Origin: Hydrogenibacillus schlegelii
GTDB taxonomy: Bacteria > Bacillota > Bacilli > Thermicanales > DSM-22653
Assembly (NCBI RefSeq): GCF_001653195.1
Contig: NZ_JXBB01000034.1
Coordinates: 62,001 to 126,000 of the forward strand
Length of the DNA stretch: 64,000 nt
Direction of reading: 5' to 3'
The translations under genes and the position numbers were made by a program. Below the pieces are notes generated by a model that worked only from the letters and a program-made list of their open reading frames with translations, did not search any database and was not told where the DNA came from. Position 1 is the stretch's first letter. Each line of letters starts with the position of its first letter. Shown one piece after another: positions 42,213 to 50,909 of the stretch.

Positions 42213-43360
42213 AGCCGGGCCTCTCCGAAGCGGCGCTCCACCGGCCGAACCCGTCCAGCAACGAACAGATCGGCCTCCGGGAGCTTTTGGCGATGAGTTT
42301 TTTTCTTCTCGGCCTCAAGGGGACGGATACGACGCCGGAGTTTTGGATCACCTTCGGCGGGAACGCCGCCTGGATGAGCGCTCTCGCCGGCTTCGCCTAC
42401 GTCCTCCCGTTTCTCTGGCTCACCGCCCGGCTCCTTTCCGCCGCCGGCGATCGGGGGATCTGGGCCCTCGCCGAAGACGTCCTTGGGGGCGGCGGGGTCC
42501 GCCTCGTCTTCGGGCTTTGGCTGATCCTCTTTCTCTTGGCGACGGTGCTCAATGTCCGGGCGTATGCGCTGCTTCTCGAGGTGATGTTTTTCTCCAAAAC
42601 GCCGGGCGTCTTTCTCTACGGCCTTTTCCTCATCGTCGCCGGCTATGTCGCGGCGAAGGGAATCGAGACGGTCGGTCGGCTCGCGTCGCTCCTTCTCCCG
42701 TACGCCCTGCTCGGCTACGTCGCTTTGTTCGTCGGCATCTTCGACGTCCTCGACTACCGGGAGATCTATCCCCTGCTCGGCACCGGGGAAAAAGCGTTCA
42801 CCGGCCCCCTCACCCACCTCGCCCTCTACGTCGACCTCCTCTACCTCGCCCTTGTCGCCGACCGTTACGTCGGCGGCGCCCGAACGTATTGGCGGGGGGT
42901 GGTCCTGGGCGGCGGCCTCGGCGCCCTGTCGATCGCGGCGCTTCTTTTCGTCTACATCGCCGCCTTCGGCTATCCGGCGGTGAACGGCCTGGTGTATCCC
43001 TTCCAGCAGCTCACGCGCTTGGCCCACTTCGGCTGGTACATCAACCACGTCGAGGCCATCTTTCTTGCCATCTGGGCGATTGCCGCCGTCGTCCACTTTG
43101 CCATCTATCTGTACTTCGATCTCTGGCTCCTTCAGGTCCTCCTCGGCGCCGGCGCCTTTCAGCGCCTGACGATCCCCCTCATCGGCCTCCTTTTTGTCGC
43201 CGGGCTGTACCCGTACCGATCGTTTACCAGCCAGTACGCCTACCGGGACGCAAAGCTCATTCTCCTCACCGCGGTCGTCTTTCCGTCCCTGATCCTGATC
43301 GGCGTCCTTTATTACCGGAAAGCCCGCCGGGGGAGCGGAAGGGGACGGCGCCGTGTGTAA
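42209..43360 (+). CDS. Spore germinant receptor B subunit (GerAB permease), operon 2
   Basis: The 383-aa protein has ten or so membrane helices (IGLRELLAMSFFLLGLKGTD; GIWALAEDVLGGGGVRLVFG). SNEQIGLREL at the N-terminus and FGLWLILFLLATVLNVRAYA fit the GerAB/endospore permease family. The start overlaps the A-subunit stop by 4 nt (ATGA). It presumably binds a germinant different from that of the operon-1 B subunit, since the two are very divergent. Confidence 0.9.
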   Translation: MKPGLSEAALHRPNPSSNEQIGLRELLAMSFFLLGLKGTDTTPEFWITFGGNAAWMSALAGFAYVLPFLWLTARLLSAAGDRGIWALAEDVLGGGGVRLVFGLWLILFLLATVLNVRAYALLLEVMFFSKTPGVFLYGLFLIVAGYVAAKGIETVGRLASLLLPYALLGYVALFVGIFDVLDYREIYPLLGTGEKAFTGPLTHLALYVDLLYLALVADRYVGGARTYWRGVVLGGGLGALSIAALLFVYIAAFGYPAVNGLVYPFQQLTRLAHFGWYINHVEAIFLAIWAIAAVVHFAIYLYFDLWLLQVLLGAGAFQRLTIPLIGLLFVAGLYPYRSFTSQYAYRDAKLILLTAVVFPSLILIGVLYYRKARRGSGRGRRRV

Positions 43361-44831
43361 CGGGAAAGACCGCATTTTTGAGGCCGCCCGGGAGGATGCC
43401 GAATCGCCGGGGGTGGGCGGCGCCGGACGCCACAGGAAGGACCGGGGCGGCGGGGAGGACGGAGGCGGCCGAGGCGCCGGGCGGTGCCGGAAGGGGCGAA
43501 GCGCCGCGGCGGGCGAAGGGGGCCGGACGGGCGGTCCGGAGCGCCGGTCCGTCGGAAGGCGCCTGGTCCAGGGGCTGGGCGCAGCACTGCTCGCGCTTTT
43601 TCTCGGCGGCTGCTGGGATAAGGTCGAGCTCGAAGACATCGCCTTCGTCACCGCGATCGGCTTCGACCGGGGCGAGCGGCCGGGGCTTCTCGACGTGACC
43701 CTTCAGATCGTGAACACCCAGAAGGCGACCATCACCCTCGGCACCGCCGCCGAAGGGGAGCCCCGGATGACGAACATCACGCTCAAAAACACGACGCCCC
43801 TCATGACAAAAGACCTCGCCAACGCCGTCATCACCCGCCGCATCAACATCTCCCAGACGCAGGCCTTCCTCATCAGCGAAGACCTCGCCCGGAACGTTGA
43901 TCTGTATTCCGTCCTCGCGATGACGATCCGGGATCCGGAAATGCGCCGGGAAACGCCGGTCATCATCACCCGGGAGCGGGCGGAAGACTTTATCCGGAAG
44001 AACGTCCCCCGCTTCGAGACGCTCATCTATGAGTTTTACCGCTACAAGCTAAACCGCTGGAAGGATACCGGCATCGTGCCCCTCTCCAGCATGAACGACT
44101 ACCTCCGGGCTCACGCCGCCGGTCAGCCGTATCTCTTCGTCTACGCCTCCGCCCGGCGAACACTGCCGGGGGAAAAAGGCCGCATGGACGACACGACCGC
44201 CGGCAAAGCCGAGATCAAAGGCGGCGATCCGGTGGAGATGATCGGTTCGGCGATCGTCTACCGCGGGAAGATGATCGGCGCCCTGACCGGCGAAGAGACG
44301 CGGCTTGCCCTCCTTCTCGCCCACAAGCTCCGAGTGGCTTCGTATTACATGAGCTTTCGCGATCCCGTCAAACCGATCTTTCAGGTCAGCACCCGGATCA
44401 AAAACGAGACGCCGCCCCTCATCCGGATCGACCTTTCCCGGGATCCGATGGTGATCACCGTCGACGTCCCGTTTTACGTCGAGGTCCTCTCCATCCCGAG
44501 CAAGGTCGACTACGTCACCGACCGGTCGCTGCAAAAAAAATTAATTCAATCCATCCTTGAGCAGATGGACGAAAAGACCGCGCGACTCCTCCACAAGGCG
44601 CAGAAGGAATGGCGGGTCGACCTGTTCGACTGGGCCCGTTACGCCCGGCAGAAATTCTGGACGTGGGACGCCTGGGAGCGGTTCGACTTCGCCGATCGCT
44701 TTCCCGACGCCCGGGTTCGGGTCCGCTACCGGATCGAGATGATCGACTTCGGCAAACAGTTTAATCCGGACGAAAGAAGCCGGCCGCTTGAGGATTTGTT
44801 GGGCCGGCGTACGATCCGGCCGCCCGGATGA
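43353..44831 (+). CDS. Spore germinant receptor C subunit lipoprotein (GerAC family), operon 2
   Basis: The product has 492 aa from a GTG that overlaps the B-subunit gene by 8 nt and has AGGGG 8 nt upstream. The lipobox is LGGC with Cys87, followed by CWDKVELEDIAFVTAIGFDR, the GerC hallmark. Later parts (NAVITRRINISQTQAFLISE; LEQMDEKTARLLHKAQKEWRVDLFDWA) match domains II and III. The 86 residues before Cys are unusual: about 65 Gly/Arg-rich charged residues precede the hydrophobic core. A shorter real start is possible, but no SD-supported in-frame start codon is seen. Confidence 0.9.
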   Translation: MCNGKDRIFEAAREDAESPGVGGAGRHRKDRGGGEDGGGRGAGRCRKGRSAAAGEGGRTGGPERRSVGRRLVQGLGAALLALFLGGCWDKVELEDIAFVTAIGFDRGERPGLLDVTLQIVNTQKATITLGTAAEGEPRMTNITLKNTTPLMTKDLANAVITRRINISQTQAFLISEDLARNVDLYSVLAMTIRDPEMRRETPVIITRERAEDFIRKNVPRFETLIYEFYRYKLNRWKDTGIVPLSSMNDYLRAHAAGQPYLFVYASARRTLPGEKGRMDDTTAGKAEIKGGDPVEMIGSAIVYRGKMIGALTGEETRLALLLAHKLRVASYYMSFRDPVKPIFQVSTRIKNETPPLIRIDLSRDPMVITVDVPFYVEVLSIPSKVDYVTDRSLQKKLIQSILEQMDEKTARLLHKAQKEWRVDLFDWARYARQKFWTWDAWERFDFADRFPDARVRVRYRIEMIDFGKQFNPDERSRPLEDLLGRRTIRPPG

Positions 44832-44923
44832 CGTGGCGGAACCCGCCCCTCCCGACCGGGCGGATCGTTCCCCCGTTTCGGCCCGCCGGAACGCGGGGCA
44901 AAAGCGGAAAGGAGGGATGGGCC

Positions 44924-45088
44924 GTGGATCTGATGACGCTTCTTTTCGCCACCGCCGCCGGCCTCTACAGCCTCAAGGCGGCCCGGGACGAGTGGTGGGA
45001 AGGGCACCGGGCAAGCGGCGTCTTTCTCGCCGTCCTCGGGCCGGTGCTTCCGATCGCCGCCTGGTGGATCATGCGCCTCGGGACTTAG
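44924..45088 (+). CDS. Small two-helix membrane protein at end of ger operon (candidate D subunit)
   Basis: The 54-aa product starts at a GTG with AAAGGAGG 8 nt upstream, a strong SD. It has two hydrophobic helices (LMTLLFATAAGLYSLKAA; ASGVFLAVLGPVLPIAAWWI) joined by the charged loop RDEWWEGHR. Some Bacillus and Clostridium ger operons encode small two-helix D proteins that modulate receptor activity. Position and topology fit; sequence alone does not prove it. It lies 92 nt after the C subunit in the same direction. Confidence 0.6.
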   Translation: MDLMTLLFATAAGLYSLKAARDEWWEGHRASGVFLAVLGPVLPIAAWWIMRLGT

Positions 45089-45181
45089 CCTCGCTTCTCC
45101 GCCTCGTCGGCGAGCCTTTCGTCCTCGGCGCGCTACGGTTCTCGGCGCTCTTTTCCGGATTCGGCGCCGGCGTGTCCGAAC

Positions 45182-45227
45182 AAAAAAGCCGCTCAGCCGG
45201 ATCCCAGCCGGGCTTCCGACGAGCGGC
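45182..45227 (-). terminator. Terminator overlapping the 3' end of ylaN
   Basis: The minus strand reads GCCGCTC ... GAGCGGC (7 bp) enclosing a GCCCGGC/GCCGG-type inner stem and followed by six T. The ylaN stop codon (45193-45195) lies inside the outer stem, so the last codons of ylaN also encode the terminator. Confidence 0.65.
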
Positions 45228-45495
45228 GCTCGTGGGCGTTGTACAGTTCGGTGAGCTCTTTTTCCAGATGATCGAGAATCTGTCGCCCCTGTTCCTTCGA
45301 GATCAGACCCAGACGGACGGCAAAGTTGATTTCCCGCGAGAGGCCGAACATCTGCGTATCGAGCACTTCTTCGTACAGGGGGCAGTGCGGCATCGTTAAA
45401 TTGTCGAGCTGGACGCGGATCAGCCGTTCGATCTGCTCCGCGTCGCTCAAGATGAGCTGAAGCGCCCGTGCCGCCAGGTCTTCCGGTGCCCGCAT
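45193..45495 (-). CDS. ylaN: YlaN (UPF0358/DUF1507) protein
   Basis: The 100-aa product contains [35 protein letters not shown], which is nearly identical to B. subtilis YlaN. YlaN is essential under iron limitation in B. subtilis and is reported to link Fe-S supply and Fur. GGGGGG lies upstream of the chosen ATG (45495); an in-frame ATG at 45531 has no SD. It converges on the second ger operon. Confidence 0.93.
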   Translation of the reverse strand: MRAPEDLAARALQLILSDAEQIERLIRVQLDNLTMPHCPLYEEVLDTQMFGLSREINFAVRLGLISKEQGRQILDHLEKELTELYNAHERRSSEARLGSG

Positions 45496-45535
45496 CCGAC
45501 GTTCCCCCCAAGCCAACGGCGTCTGATTCATGATA

Positions 45536-47467
45536 TCACATTCCGGACCCAGAAAAAAGGCTTTCCACGGCCCGGATCAAGGGAACGTCCTCCCAGCCCT
45601 TCCGGACGGCAAAGGCGCCGCCGGTCGCGCCCTTCACCGCTGCCGGCACCCCGGCGACGAGCCGCCGGAGCGCCGCCTCGGAAAAACCGCCGAAATAGGC
45701 GTCGATCGCCCCCGCCCGAAGGGCCGCCGGCGCCGCCCCGGGCGGGACGTCGACGAAGACGAGCCGGGTCCCGGACCGGCGGGCCGCCTCCGTCCACCGC
45801 TCGACCTCGCGGCCGAAGAGCCGGTCGCCCCGCCGCTCGACCGCCGGCGGAGCATAGGCGTCGACGCCGACGACGACGGCCTCGCCGACCGGCACCTCCG
45901 TCCAACCCGCCCGCTGAGCCGCCTGCGCCGCCCGGGCCGCCAGCCGATCCGGCGCTCGCTCCTCCCCGGCCGCCGGCCGACCGCCCGCCTCCGGCCGGTC
46001 GACCGCGGGCGCTTCGCCCGGTCCCGACGGACCGGCCGCCTGAGCATCGCCCGGCACCGCGGGCCCGGAACCGGCGGCTTCGGCAAACGGCGCCGGAAGC
46101 GACTCCGCCTCGAGATCGTCGAGGCGCCACACCCCGCCGGAAAAAACGAGCGTCACCCGTTCCCCCCGAAGCGCTCCGCCGGACCGACCGTCCGGACGGA
46201 GGCGATCGGCCGGAGCGCCTGCTCCATCGGCGGAGTCGACCGCGCCGGATGACCTGCCGTCCGGACCGGCCGTTTCGCCCGGAACGGCGTCGGCCGGAGC
46301 GCCCGGCCGGACGTCCGGTGGCTCCGGCATCCACCACACCGGCGCCGCCGCGTACTCCAGCACCGCCCTAAGCCGCACCATCAGTCCCCCCTCCGGCACC
46401 TCGTCCACCGCGATCGAGGCTGGATCGACCCATGCCCGGTGCAGCCGCCCGCCGTAGACCGCTCCGGCCGCCCGCACCTCGCCGAGGCGCTCGGCGAGGG
46501 CCGCCCCGAACGCCGGCGTCCACGCCGCCCCGTCCCCCGAATCGCCGGCCGTCCCTTCTCCCCGGAGCGCTTCCTCCAGCGCCCGGTACCGGCGGCCGAG
46601 CGTTTCGAAGACCTTCGCCCGAAACGCCTCGCCGAAGCGGTCGAGATGAAGCGTCGCTTCCCCCGGCGCCCGGACCGTCGCCGACGCCTCGGACGTTCCC
46701 CACGGATCCCGCCGGACGAGCCGCACCGCATGCTCCCCCGCCGGAAGCGGTCCGAGGATCGCGCCGGGGACGACGGTCCCCGCCCCCCGGCCGTCGATCC
46801 ACGCCTCCGCCGCCGGCGCATCGAACGTCAGCCGGAGCGCCGCCGGCGCTTCCGCCTGAAGGACGGCGGTCGCCCCGCCGAGCTCCCACGCCGCCGCCCC
46901 GGCGATCGACCGCGCCATCCGCCACGCGCCGAGCGGCCCCCGGAGTTCGACCTCCAGCCGGCCGGGGACGGCCGGCACCGGGCCGACCGTTCCATCCGGC
47001 TCGAGGGAAAGCGGCATCCGGACGCCGCCGGCGTTGTAGCGGGCCTCAGCCGTCCACCCTTCCGCGGCTCCGATGAGCGAAAGGACCGGCTGAAGCGCCG
47101 GCACCCGGACCGCCCCTGCCGGCCAAGCGATCGTCGGTGCCGGGTGAACGATCCCCCGCCACCCGACCGCCGGACGAAACACCGCCCCGCCTTCCCGGGC
47201 CGCCCACCGGATGCCGTCGATGGCCGCCGCCCGGAAAGAGGCATCCTCCCGCAGCGCCGCCCGCAGCGCCGACCGAAGGGCTTCCCCGTCCAGACCGACC
47301 GGAAAAGCGATCGCCGGCATCGCTTTCCCGCCGACCGCCGCCGCGACCCACCCCTCGGCCGTTCGAAGCGGCGACGCCAGCACCGTCCGCAGAGAAAAGC
47401 CGACCCAAGCCATGAGGGCGAAAGCGGCCAGCCAAAAGGCGCCGATGGGGCGGACGATTCGACTCAC
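45536..47467 (-). CDS. Single-pass envelope protein: TcaA-like ectodomain plus one-lobe solute-binding-protein-like tail
   Basis: The 643-aa product has an N-terminal membrane helix ([18 protein letters not shown]) and then a large extracytoplasmic region. Residues about 60-300 contain beta-rich repeats and a PEGA-like unit ([27 protein letters not shown]). About 305-480 resemble the NTF2-like domain of TcaA/YvbJ proteins. After an Ala/Pro/Asp-rich linker, residues 525-643 look like lobe I of an SBP_bac_3 binding protein ([49 protein letters not shown]) with lobe II absent. The GTG start overlaps the upstream 42-aa gene (GTGA). The cytoplasmic zinc ribbon of TcaA is missing. The domain reading is by eye. 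Confidence 0.6.
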   Translation of the reverse strand: MSRIVRPIGAFWLAAFALMAWVGFSLRTVLASPLRTAEGWVAAAVGGKAMPAIAFPVGLDGEALRSALRAALREDASFRAAAIDGIRWAAREGGAVFRPAVGWRGIVHPAPTIAWPAGAVRVPALQPVLSLIGAAEGWTAEARYNAGGVRMPLSLEPDGTVGPVPAVPGRLEVELRGPLGAWRMARSIAGAAAWELGGATAVLQAEAPAALRLTFDAPAAEAWIDGRGAGTVVPGAILGPLPAGEHAVRLVRRDPWGTSEASATVRAPGEATLHLDRFGEAFRAKVFETLGRRYRALEEALRGEGTAGDSGDGAAWTPAFGAALAERLGEVRAAGAVYGGRLHRAWVDPASIAVDEVPEGGLMVRLRAVLEYAAAPVWWMPEPPDVRPGAPADAVPGETAGPDGRSSGAVDSADGAGAPADRLRPDGRSGGALRGERVTLVFSGGVWRLDDLEAESLPAPFAEAAGSGPAVPGDAQAAGPSGPGEAPAVDRPEAGGRPAAGEERAPDRLAARAAQAAQRAGWTEVPVGEAVVVGVDAYAPPAVERRGDRLFGREVERWTEAARRSGTRLVFVDVPPGAAPAALRAGAIDAYFGGFSEAALRRLVAGVPAAVKGATGGAFAVRKGWEDVPLIRAVESLFSGSGM

Positions 47468-47592
47468 CGCTTTTCGCCGCCGGGAAGGCGCCACCAGGCG
47501 AAGGCCGCGAGCCCGAGGGCGGGCCAAAACAGCGCCGGCCGGCCCCAAGCCCACACGGCGACGAAGAGCGCCCACAAAAAAAGCGCCCGCAC
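47464..47592 (-). CDS. 42-residue two-helix membrane peptide coupled to the TcaA-like gene
   Basis: The GTG at 47592 has GGGAGG 9 nt upstream. The peptide is almost entirely hydrophobic, with Trp/Phe-rich helices (RALFLWALFVAVWAWGRP; ALFWPALGLAAFAWW) and a GGEKR end. Its TGA overlaps the next start (GTGA), so the two are translationally coupled. No family is recognised. Translation is supported by the SD and the overlap only. Confidence 0.5.
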   Translation of the reverse strand: MRALFLWALFVAVWAWGRPALFWPALGLAAFAWWRLPGGEKR

Positions 47593-47754
47593 GGCCGTCT
47601 CCCTCCCGTCTTTTTTGCCAAACCGTTTTTCATCATATCCGTCCGCCGGCCGACATATGATCGGCCTAGTCACACGGCCGACGCCCTCTGGCCGACGATC
47701 GTTCGGCCGGACCACAGGCCGGAAGCGGCCGGCCGCGGGAGGAGGGCCGATGCG

Positions 47755-47961
47755 GTGTCCGGCGCCGACTGGAGCATCCTCATTCTCATCTTCGTCCTGG
47801 CGATTCTCGTCGCCGTCCTCGACACGATCCTCGCCGCCCTCCACAAGGACGCTTACATCCCGTGGGTCAACGCCCTCGGCCTGATCGTCGTCATCGGCCT
47901 GGCGCTCGAGCGGCTCTCCCGGCTGATCGAAACGCTCCGGCAGTTTTTGCTCCGGTTTTAA
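47755..47961 (+). CDS. Small two-helix membrane protein, unknown
   Basis: The 68-aa product starts at a GTG behind GGAGGAGGG. It has two hydrophobic helices (ILILIFVLAILVAVLDTIL; WVNALGLIVVIGLALERL) and ends in an amphipathic basic helix (SRLIETLRQFLLRF). It is divergent from the TcaA-like pair, with 162 nt between them. No family is recognised. Confidence 0.5.
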   Translation: MSGADWSILILIFVLAILVAVLDTILAALHKDAYIPWVNALGLIVVIGLALERLSRLIETLRQFLLRF

Positions 47962-47971
47962 CTTCAAGCCC

Positions 47972-47995
47972 AAAAAAAGCCGCCCTCGGGCGGCT
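47972..47995 (-). terminator. Terminator after the 48072 gene
   Basis: The minus strand reads GCCGCCC/GGGCGGC (7 bp, 2-nt loop) followed by seven T. It serves the leftward gene at 48072-48359. On the plus strand it follows the 47755 gene by 10 nt without a T-run. Confidence 0.8.
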
Positions 47996-48071
47996 CGGCC
48001 GTCTTCCTCCGGATCGCGATCCGATCGCGGCGCCGCTCGGCGCCGATACCGCCGGGGCGCGGCCCGCCGGC

Positions 48072-48359
48072 TTACGCGTAGCGATCTTCGATCAGATCGG
48101 CGATCTCAAACCAGTAGTCTTCCAGGTTCTTGCTGAAGAAATAGTCCGTCCCGCCCGCGTGAAAGTGGATCACGGACTGGGACTGCTTCAAAAGCTCGAC
48201 CCGCTCGGCGATCGTGAAGCGATGTCCCGTCTCGGCTTCCGCATCGACCCACACGTCCCGGTAATCCTCGTCGTAGAAGTGCTCCGTCCCGGCGGCGACG
48301 TTCGCTTCGTAGAACGGTTTCTGTACCGTCTTGGCGATGGTCAGGCGGGCGCGCTTCAT
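48072..48359 (-). CDS. Conserved-looking 95-aa soluble protein, unknown
   Basis: MKRARLTIAKTVQKPFYEAN and FHAGGTDYFFSKNLEDYWFE are well-formed, charged and aromatic-rich, with no low-complexity drift, so the gene is real. GGGGTGATGGGAG precedes the ATG. No membrane helix, Cys motif or known family is recognised. It lies 65 nt downstream of argS on the same strand and ends at a clear terminator. Confidence 0.7.
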   Translation of the reverse strand: MKRARLTIAKTVQKPFYEANVAAGTEHFYDEDYRDVWVDAEAETGHRFTIAERVELLKQSQSVIHFHAGGTDYFFSKNLEDYWFEIADLIEDRYA

Positions 48360-48424
48360 CTCCCATCACCCCGTTCGCTGCAATTAAGCTTATCAAAGCA
48401 GAAAAGCGGGAAAAAGTCAAGAGG

Positions 48425-50182
48425 CTAGATCCGCTCCGGCGCCGCGATGCCGAGGAGCCCGAGGGCGTCCTGAAGCACGTCCGCCGCCCGCTCGACGAGG
48501 ACGAGCTTCGCCGCCCGCTCGTCGACGTCCGGGACGAGGATCCGTTCGGCGTGGTAAAAGCGGTTGAACGCCTTGGCGAGCTCGAGGGCGTAGCGGGCGA
48601 CCACCGACGGCTCGTACCGCTCGAGGGCCGCCCGGAGCTCCGCCGGATATCGGTCGAGAACGCCGAGCACCGCCCAGGCGGCATCCGTGATGAGGGCCGC
48701 CGTCGCGGACGGCGGAAGGGGCCCGCCGCTTTCAAGGCGCGCCTTCGCCGCCGCCAGCGCCGCCGGATCGGCGTCTTCCGCCGCCCGGGCGAGGACCGTC
48801 CGGGCGCGGGCGTGGGTGTACTGAACGTACGGCCCCGTCTCGCCGTCAAAGTTGAGGGCCTCTTCCAGGGAAAAGTTCACATCGCCGAGGCGGCCGTTTT
48901 TCAGATCGCCGAAGACGATCGCGCCGATGCCGACCGCCTCCGCCACTTCGTCCTTGTTTTCCAGGGCCGGATTTTTCTCCTCGATGATCTCCCGGGCCTT
49001 CGCCACCGCCTCGTCGATCACGTCTTCGAGGAAGATGACGTGGCCTTTTCGGGTCGAAAGCTTCTTTCCGGCAAAGCGAAGCAGCCCGAACGGCACGTGG
49101 ACGCACCGGTCGGCCCACGTCCGGCCCATTTTCTTGAGGACGGAAAACACCTGCTTGAAGTGGAGCGTCTGCTCCTGGCCGACGACGTAGACGAGCCAGT
49201 CGCCCCCCATTTCGTCGTGGCGGTAGATCGCCGTCGCGAGGTCTCGCGTCGCGTACAGCGTCGTCCCGTCGGACTTCAGGATGAGACACGGCGGAAGCCC
49301 TTCGTCGTCCAGCCGGACGACCATCGCTCCCTCGCTCTCTTCCAGGAGGCCTTTTTCCCGGAGCTCGTCGATCACCGCCGGCATTCGGTCGTTGTAGAAG
49401 CTTTCGCCGATGACGCGATCGAATTCGACGCCGAGGCGGCGATACATCCGCTCGAACTCCCGCAGGCTGTCTTCGACGAACATCTGCCAGAGCCGGCGCG
49501 CCTCCGGATCGCCCGCCTCGAGCTTTTGAAACCAGCGGCGTCCTTCTGCTTCGAGGGACGGGTCCCGCTCCGCCTCCTCGTGAAAGCGGACGTAAAGGGA
49601 GAGATAAAAGCGGATTCGATCCTTCCCGGCTTCGGCACCGCCGTCCCGATCGATCGCCTCGCCCCAGCGCTTGTAGGCGGCGATTTGCTTGCCGAACTGC
49701 GTCCCCCAGTCGCCGATGTGGTTCACCCGAACCGGCGTGTAGCCGAGCCGGGCGTACAGGTTCGCCAGCGCCCGGCCGATGACCGTCGAGCGAAGGTGTC
49801 CGACGCCGAACGGCTTGGCGATGTTCGGGGACGACATGTCGATGATGACCCGTTCGCCGGCGCCGACTTTCGGCGCCTTGTGCTCCGGCGCCGAAAGCGC
49901 CCGAAGGAGGTCCGGAAGGATCGCCGCCCGGTCGAGCCGGAGGTTGACAAATCCGCCGACGGCCTCCGCCCGAAGCCCCGAAACTCCGGCGGCAAGCGCT
50001 TCGGCGATCTCCCGCGCGATGATCGGCGGCGCCTTCCGACGGGTTTTGGCAAGGGGAAAGGCCGGGAAGGCCCAGTCGCCGAACGCCGGGTTCGGTGGCA
50101 CCTCAAGCGCCGCCTCGATCGCCTCGACCGAAAGGTCCGGAATGACGGACGAAAGCCGCTCCGCCGCGTATCGCTTCAGCAT
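48425..50182 (-). CDS. argS: Arginyl-tRNA synthetase
   Basis: It charges tRNA-Arg. The 585-aa product has the N-terminal Add-1 tRNA-binding domain and the catalytic motif SSPNIAKPFGVGHLRSTVIG, where the HIGH equivalent is VGHL. GKKLSTRKGHVIFLEDVIDEA replaces KMSKS, which is common in ArgRS. The C-terminal anticodon-binding DALR domain ends in AERILVPDVDERAAKLVLV. GGAGG lies 11 nt before the ATG at 50182; an ATG 18 codons earlier lacks a good SD. Confidence 0.96.
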   Translation of the reverse strand: MLKRYAAERLSSVIPDLSVEAIEAALEVPPNPAFGDWAFPAFPLAKTRRKAPPIIAREIAEALAAGVSGLRAEAVGGFVNLRLDRAAILPDLLRALSAPEHKAPKVGAGERVIIDMSSPNIAKPFGVGHLRSTVIGRALANLYARLGYTPVRVNHIGDWGTQFGKQIAAYKRWGEAIDRDGGAEAGKDRIRFYLSLYVRFHEEAERDPSLEAEGRRWFQKLEAGDPEARRLWQMFVEDSLREFERMYRRLGVEFDRVIGESFYNDRMPAVIDELREKGLLEESEGAMVVRLDDEGLPPCLILKSDGTTLYATRDLATAIYRHDEMGGDWLVYVVGQEQTLHFKQVFSVLKKMGRTWADRCVHVPFGLLRFAGKKLSTRKGHVIFLEDVIDEAVAKAREIIEEKNPALENKDEVAEAVGIGAIVFGDLKNGRLGDVNFSLEEALNFDGETGPYVQYTHARARTVLARAAEDADPAALAAAKARLESGGPLPPSATAALITDAAWAVLGVLDRYPAELRAALERYEPSVVARYALELAKAFNRFYHAERILVPDVDERAAKLVLVERAADVLQDALGLLGIAAPERI

Positions 50183-50339
50183 GCAGCCGACAACCTCCGT
50201 TTGCCGTGCCTTGCATCGGATGGCCGTGCCTTTCACATACCAGCGATTCTACCACAACGTTTGCCTCGGCGGAAGCGGCAGGTGTCATTCGGCGGTTCGG
50301 CGAAAGACGGCGAGGCGACGGACGCGGCTACAACCCGCT

Positions 50340-50669
50340 TCAGCGGATGAGGCGGGTGAGAACGGCGCTTAGGATCGACAAGAGGATCGAACCGAAGACG
50401 GCAGACAGGAACGAATCGACGTGAAACCCTTTCACGACCAGCCCGACGAGCCAGAGCATGAAGCCGTTCACGACGAACGTAAACAGCCCGAGCGTCACGA
50501 CGTTCAGCGGCAGCGTGAAAAAGAGGATGACCGGGCGAATGAGGGCGTTCGCAAGGCCGAGGATGAGGGCGGCGATGAGGGCGGCGACGAAACTGTCGAC
50601 CCGAATGCCGTTCAAAATGTACGGCAGCACCATCAGACCGACGGCGTTCAAAAGCCAGCGGGCGATCAC
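50340..50669 (-). CDS. YvlD/PF04020 family membrane protein
   Basis: The product is 109 aa with four hydrophobic helices (ARWLLNAVGLMVLPYILNGI; AALIAALILGLANALIRPVI; FFTLPLNVVTLGLFTFVVNG). The NALIRPVILFFTLPLNVVTLGLF motif is characteristic of the YvlD family (also called phage holin family 4 by similarity). In B. subtilis YvlD belongs to the envelope-stress SigW set, with unknown activity. The GTG at 50669 has GGAGG 7 nt upstream; the ATG two codons earlier is too close to the SD. Confidence 0.88.
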   Translation of the reverse strand: MIARWLLNAVGLMVLPYILNGIRVDSFVAALIAALILGLANALIRPVILFFTLPLNVVTLGLFTFVVNGFMLWLVGLVVKGFHVDSFLSAVFGSILLSILSAVLTRLIR

Positions 50670-50744
50670 CGGCATCCCTCCCGCCCCATCGTACCAAAAA
50701 ACTCCGCCGCGCCAAAAATCTCCGCGCTCCAAAAATCTTCGCCG

Positions 50745-50780
50745 AAAAATTCAAGACGGCGCCCGCCTTCGGGCGCCGTC
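50745..50780 (-). terminator. Terminator after bioY
   Basis: The minus strand has a perfect 11-bp stem (GACGGCGCCCG and complement) with a 4-nt loop and the tail TTGAATTTTT. It separates bioY from the YvlD-type gene. Confidence 0.8.
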
Positions 50781-50909
50781 CTCCGAGCCGGTGTCGGGCC
50801 ATCCGGTGCGTCGGAGATGAGGCCGCATTCGTCCGGCGGCCGCCGGGGACCCGCGCCGGAGGTGCCCCCTTCCCCGATCCGGAACCGGCGGGACGGCCGG
50901 AAATCCCCC

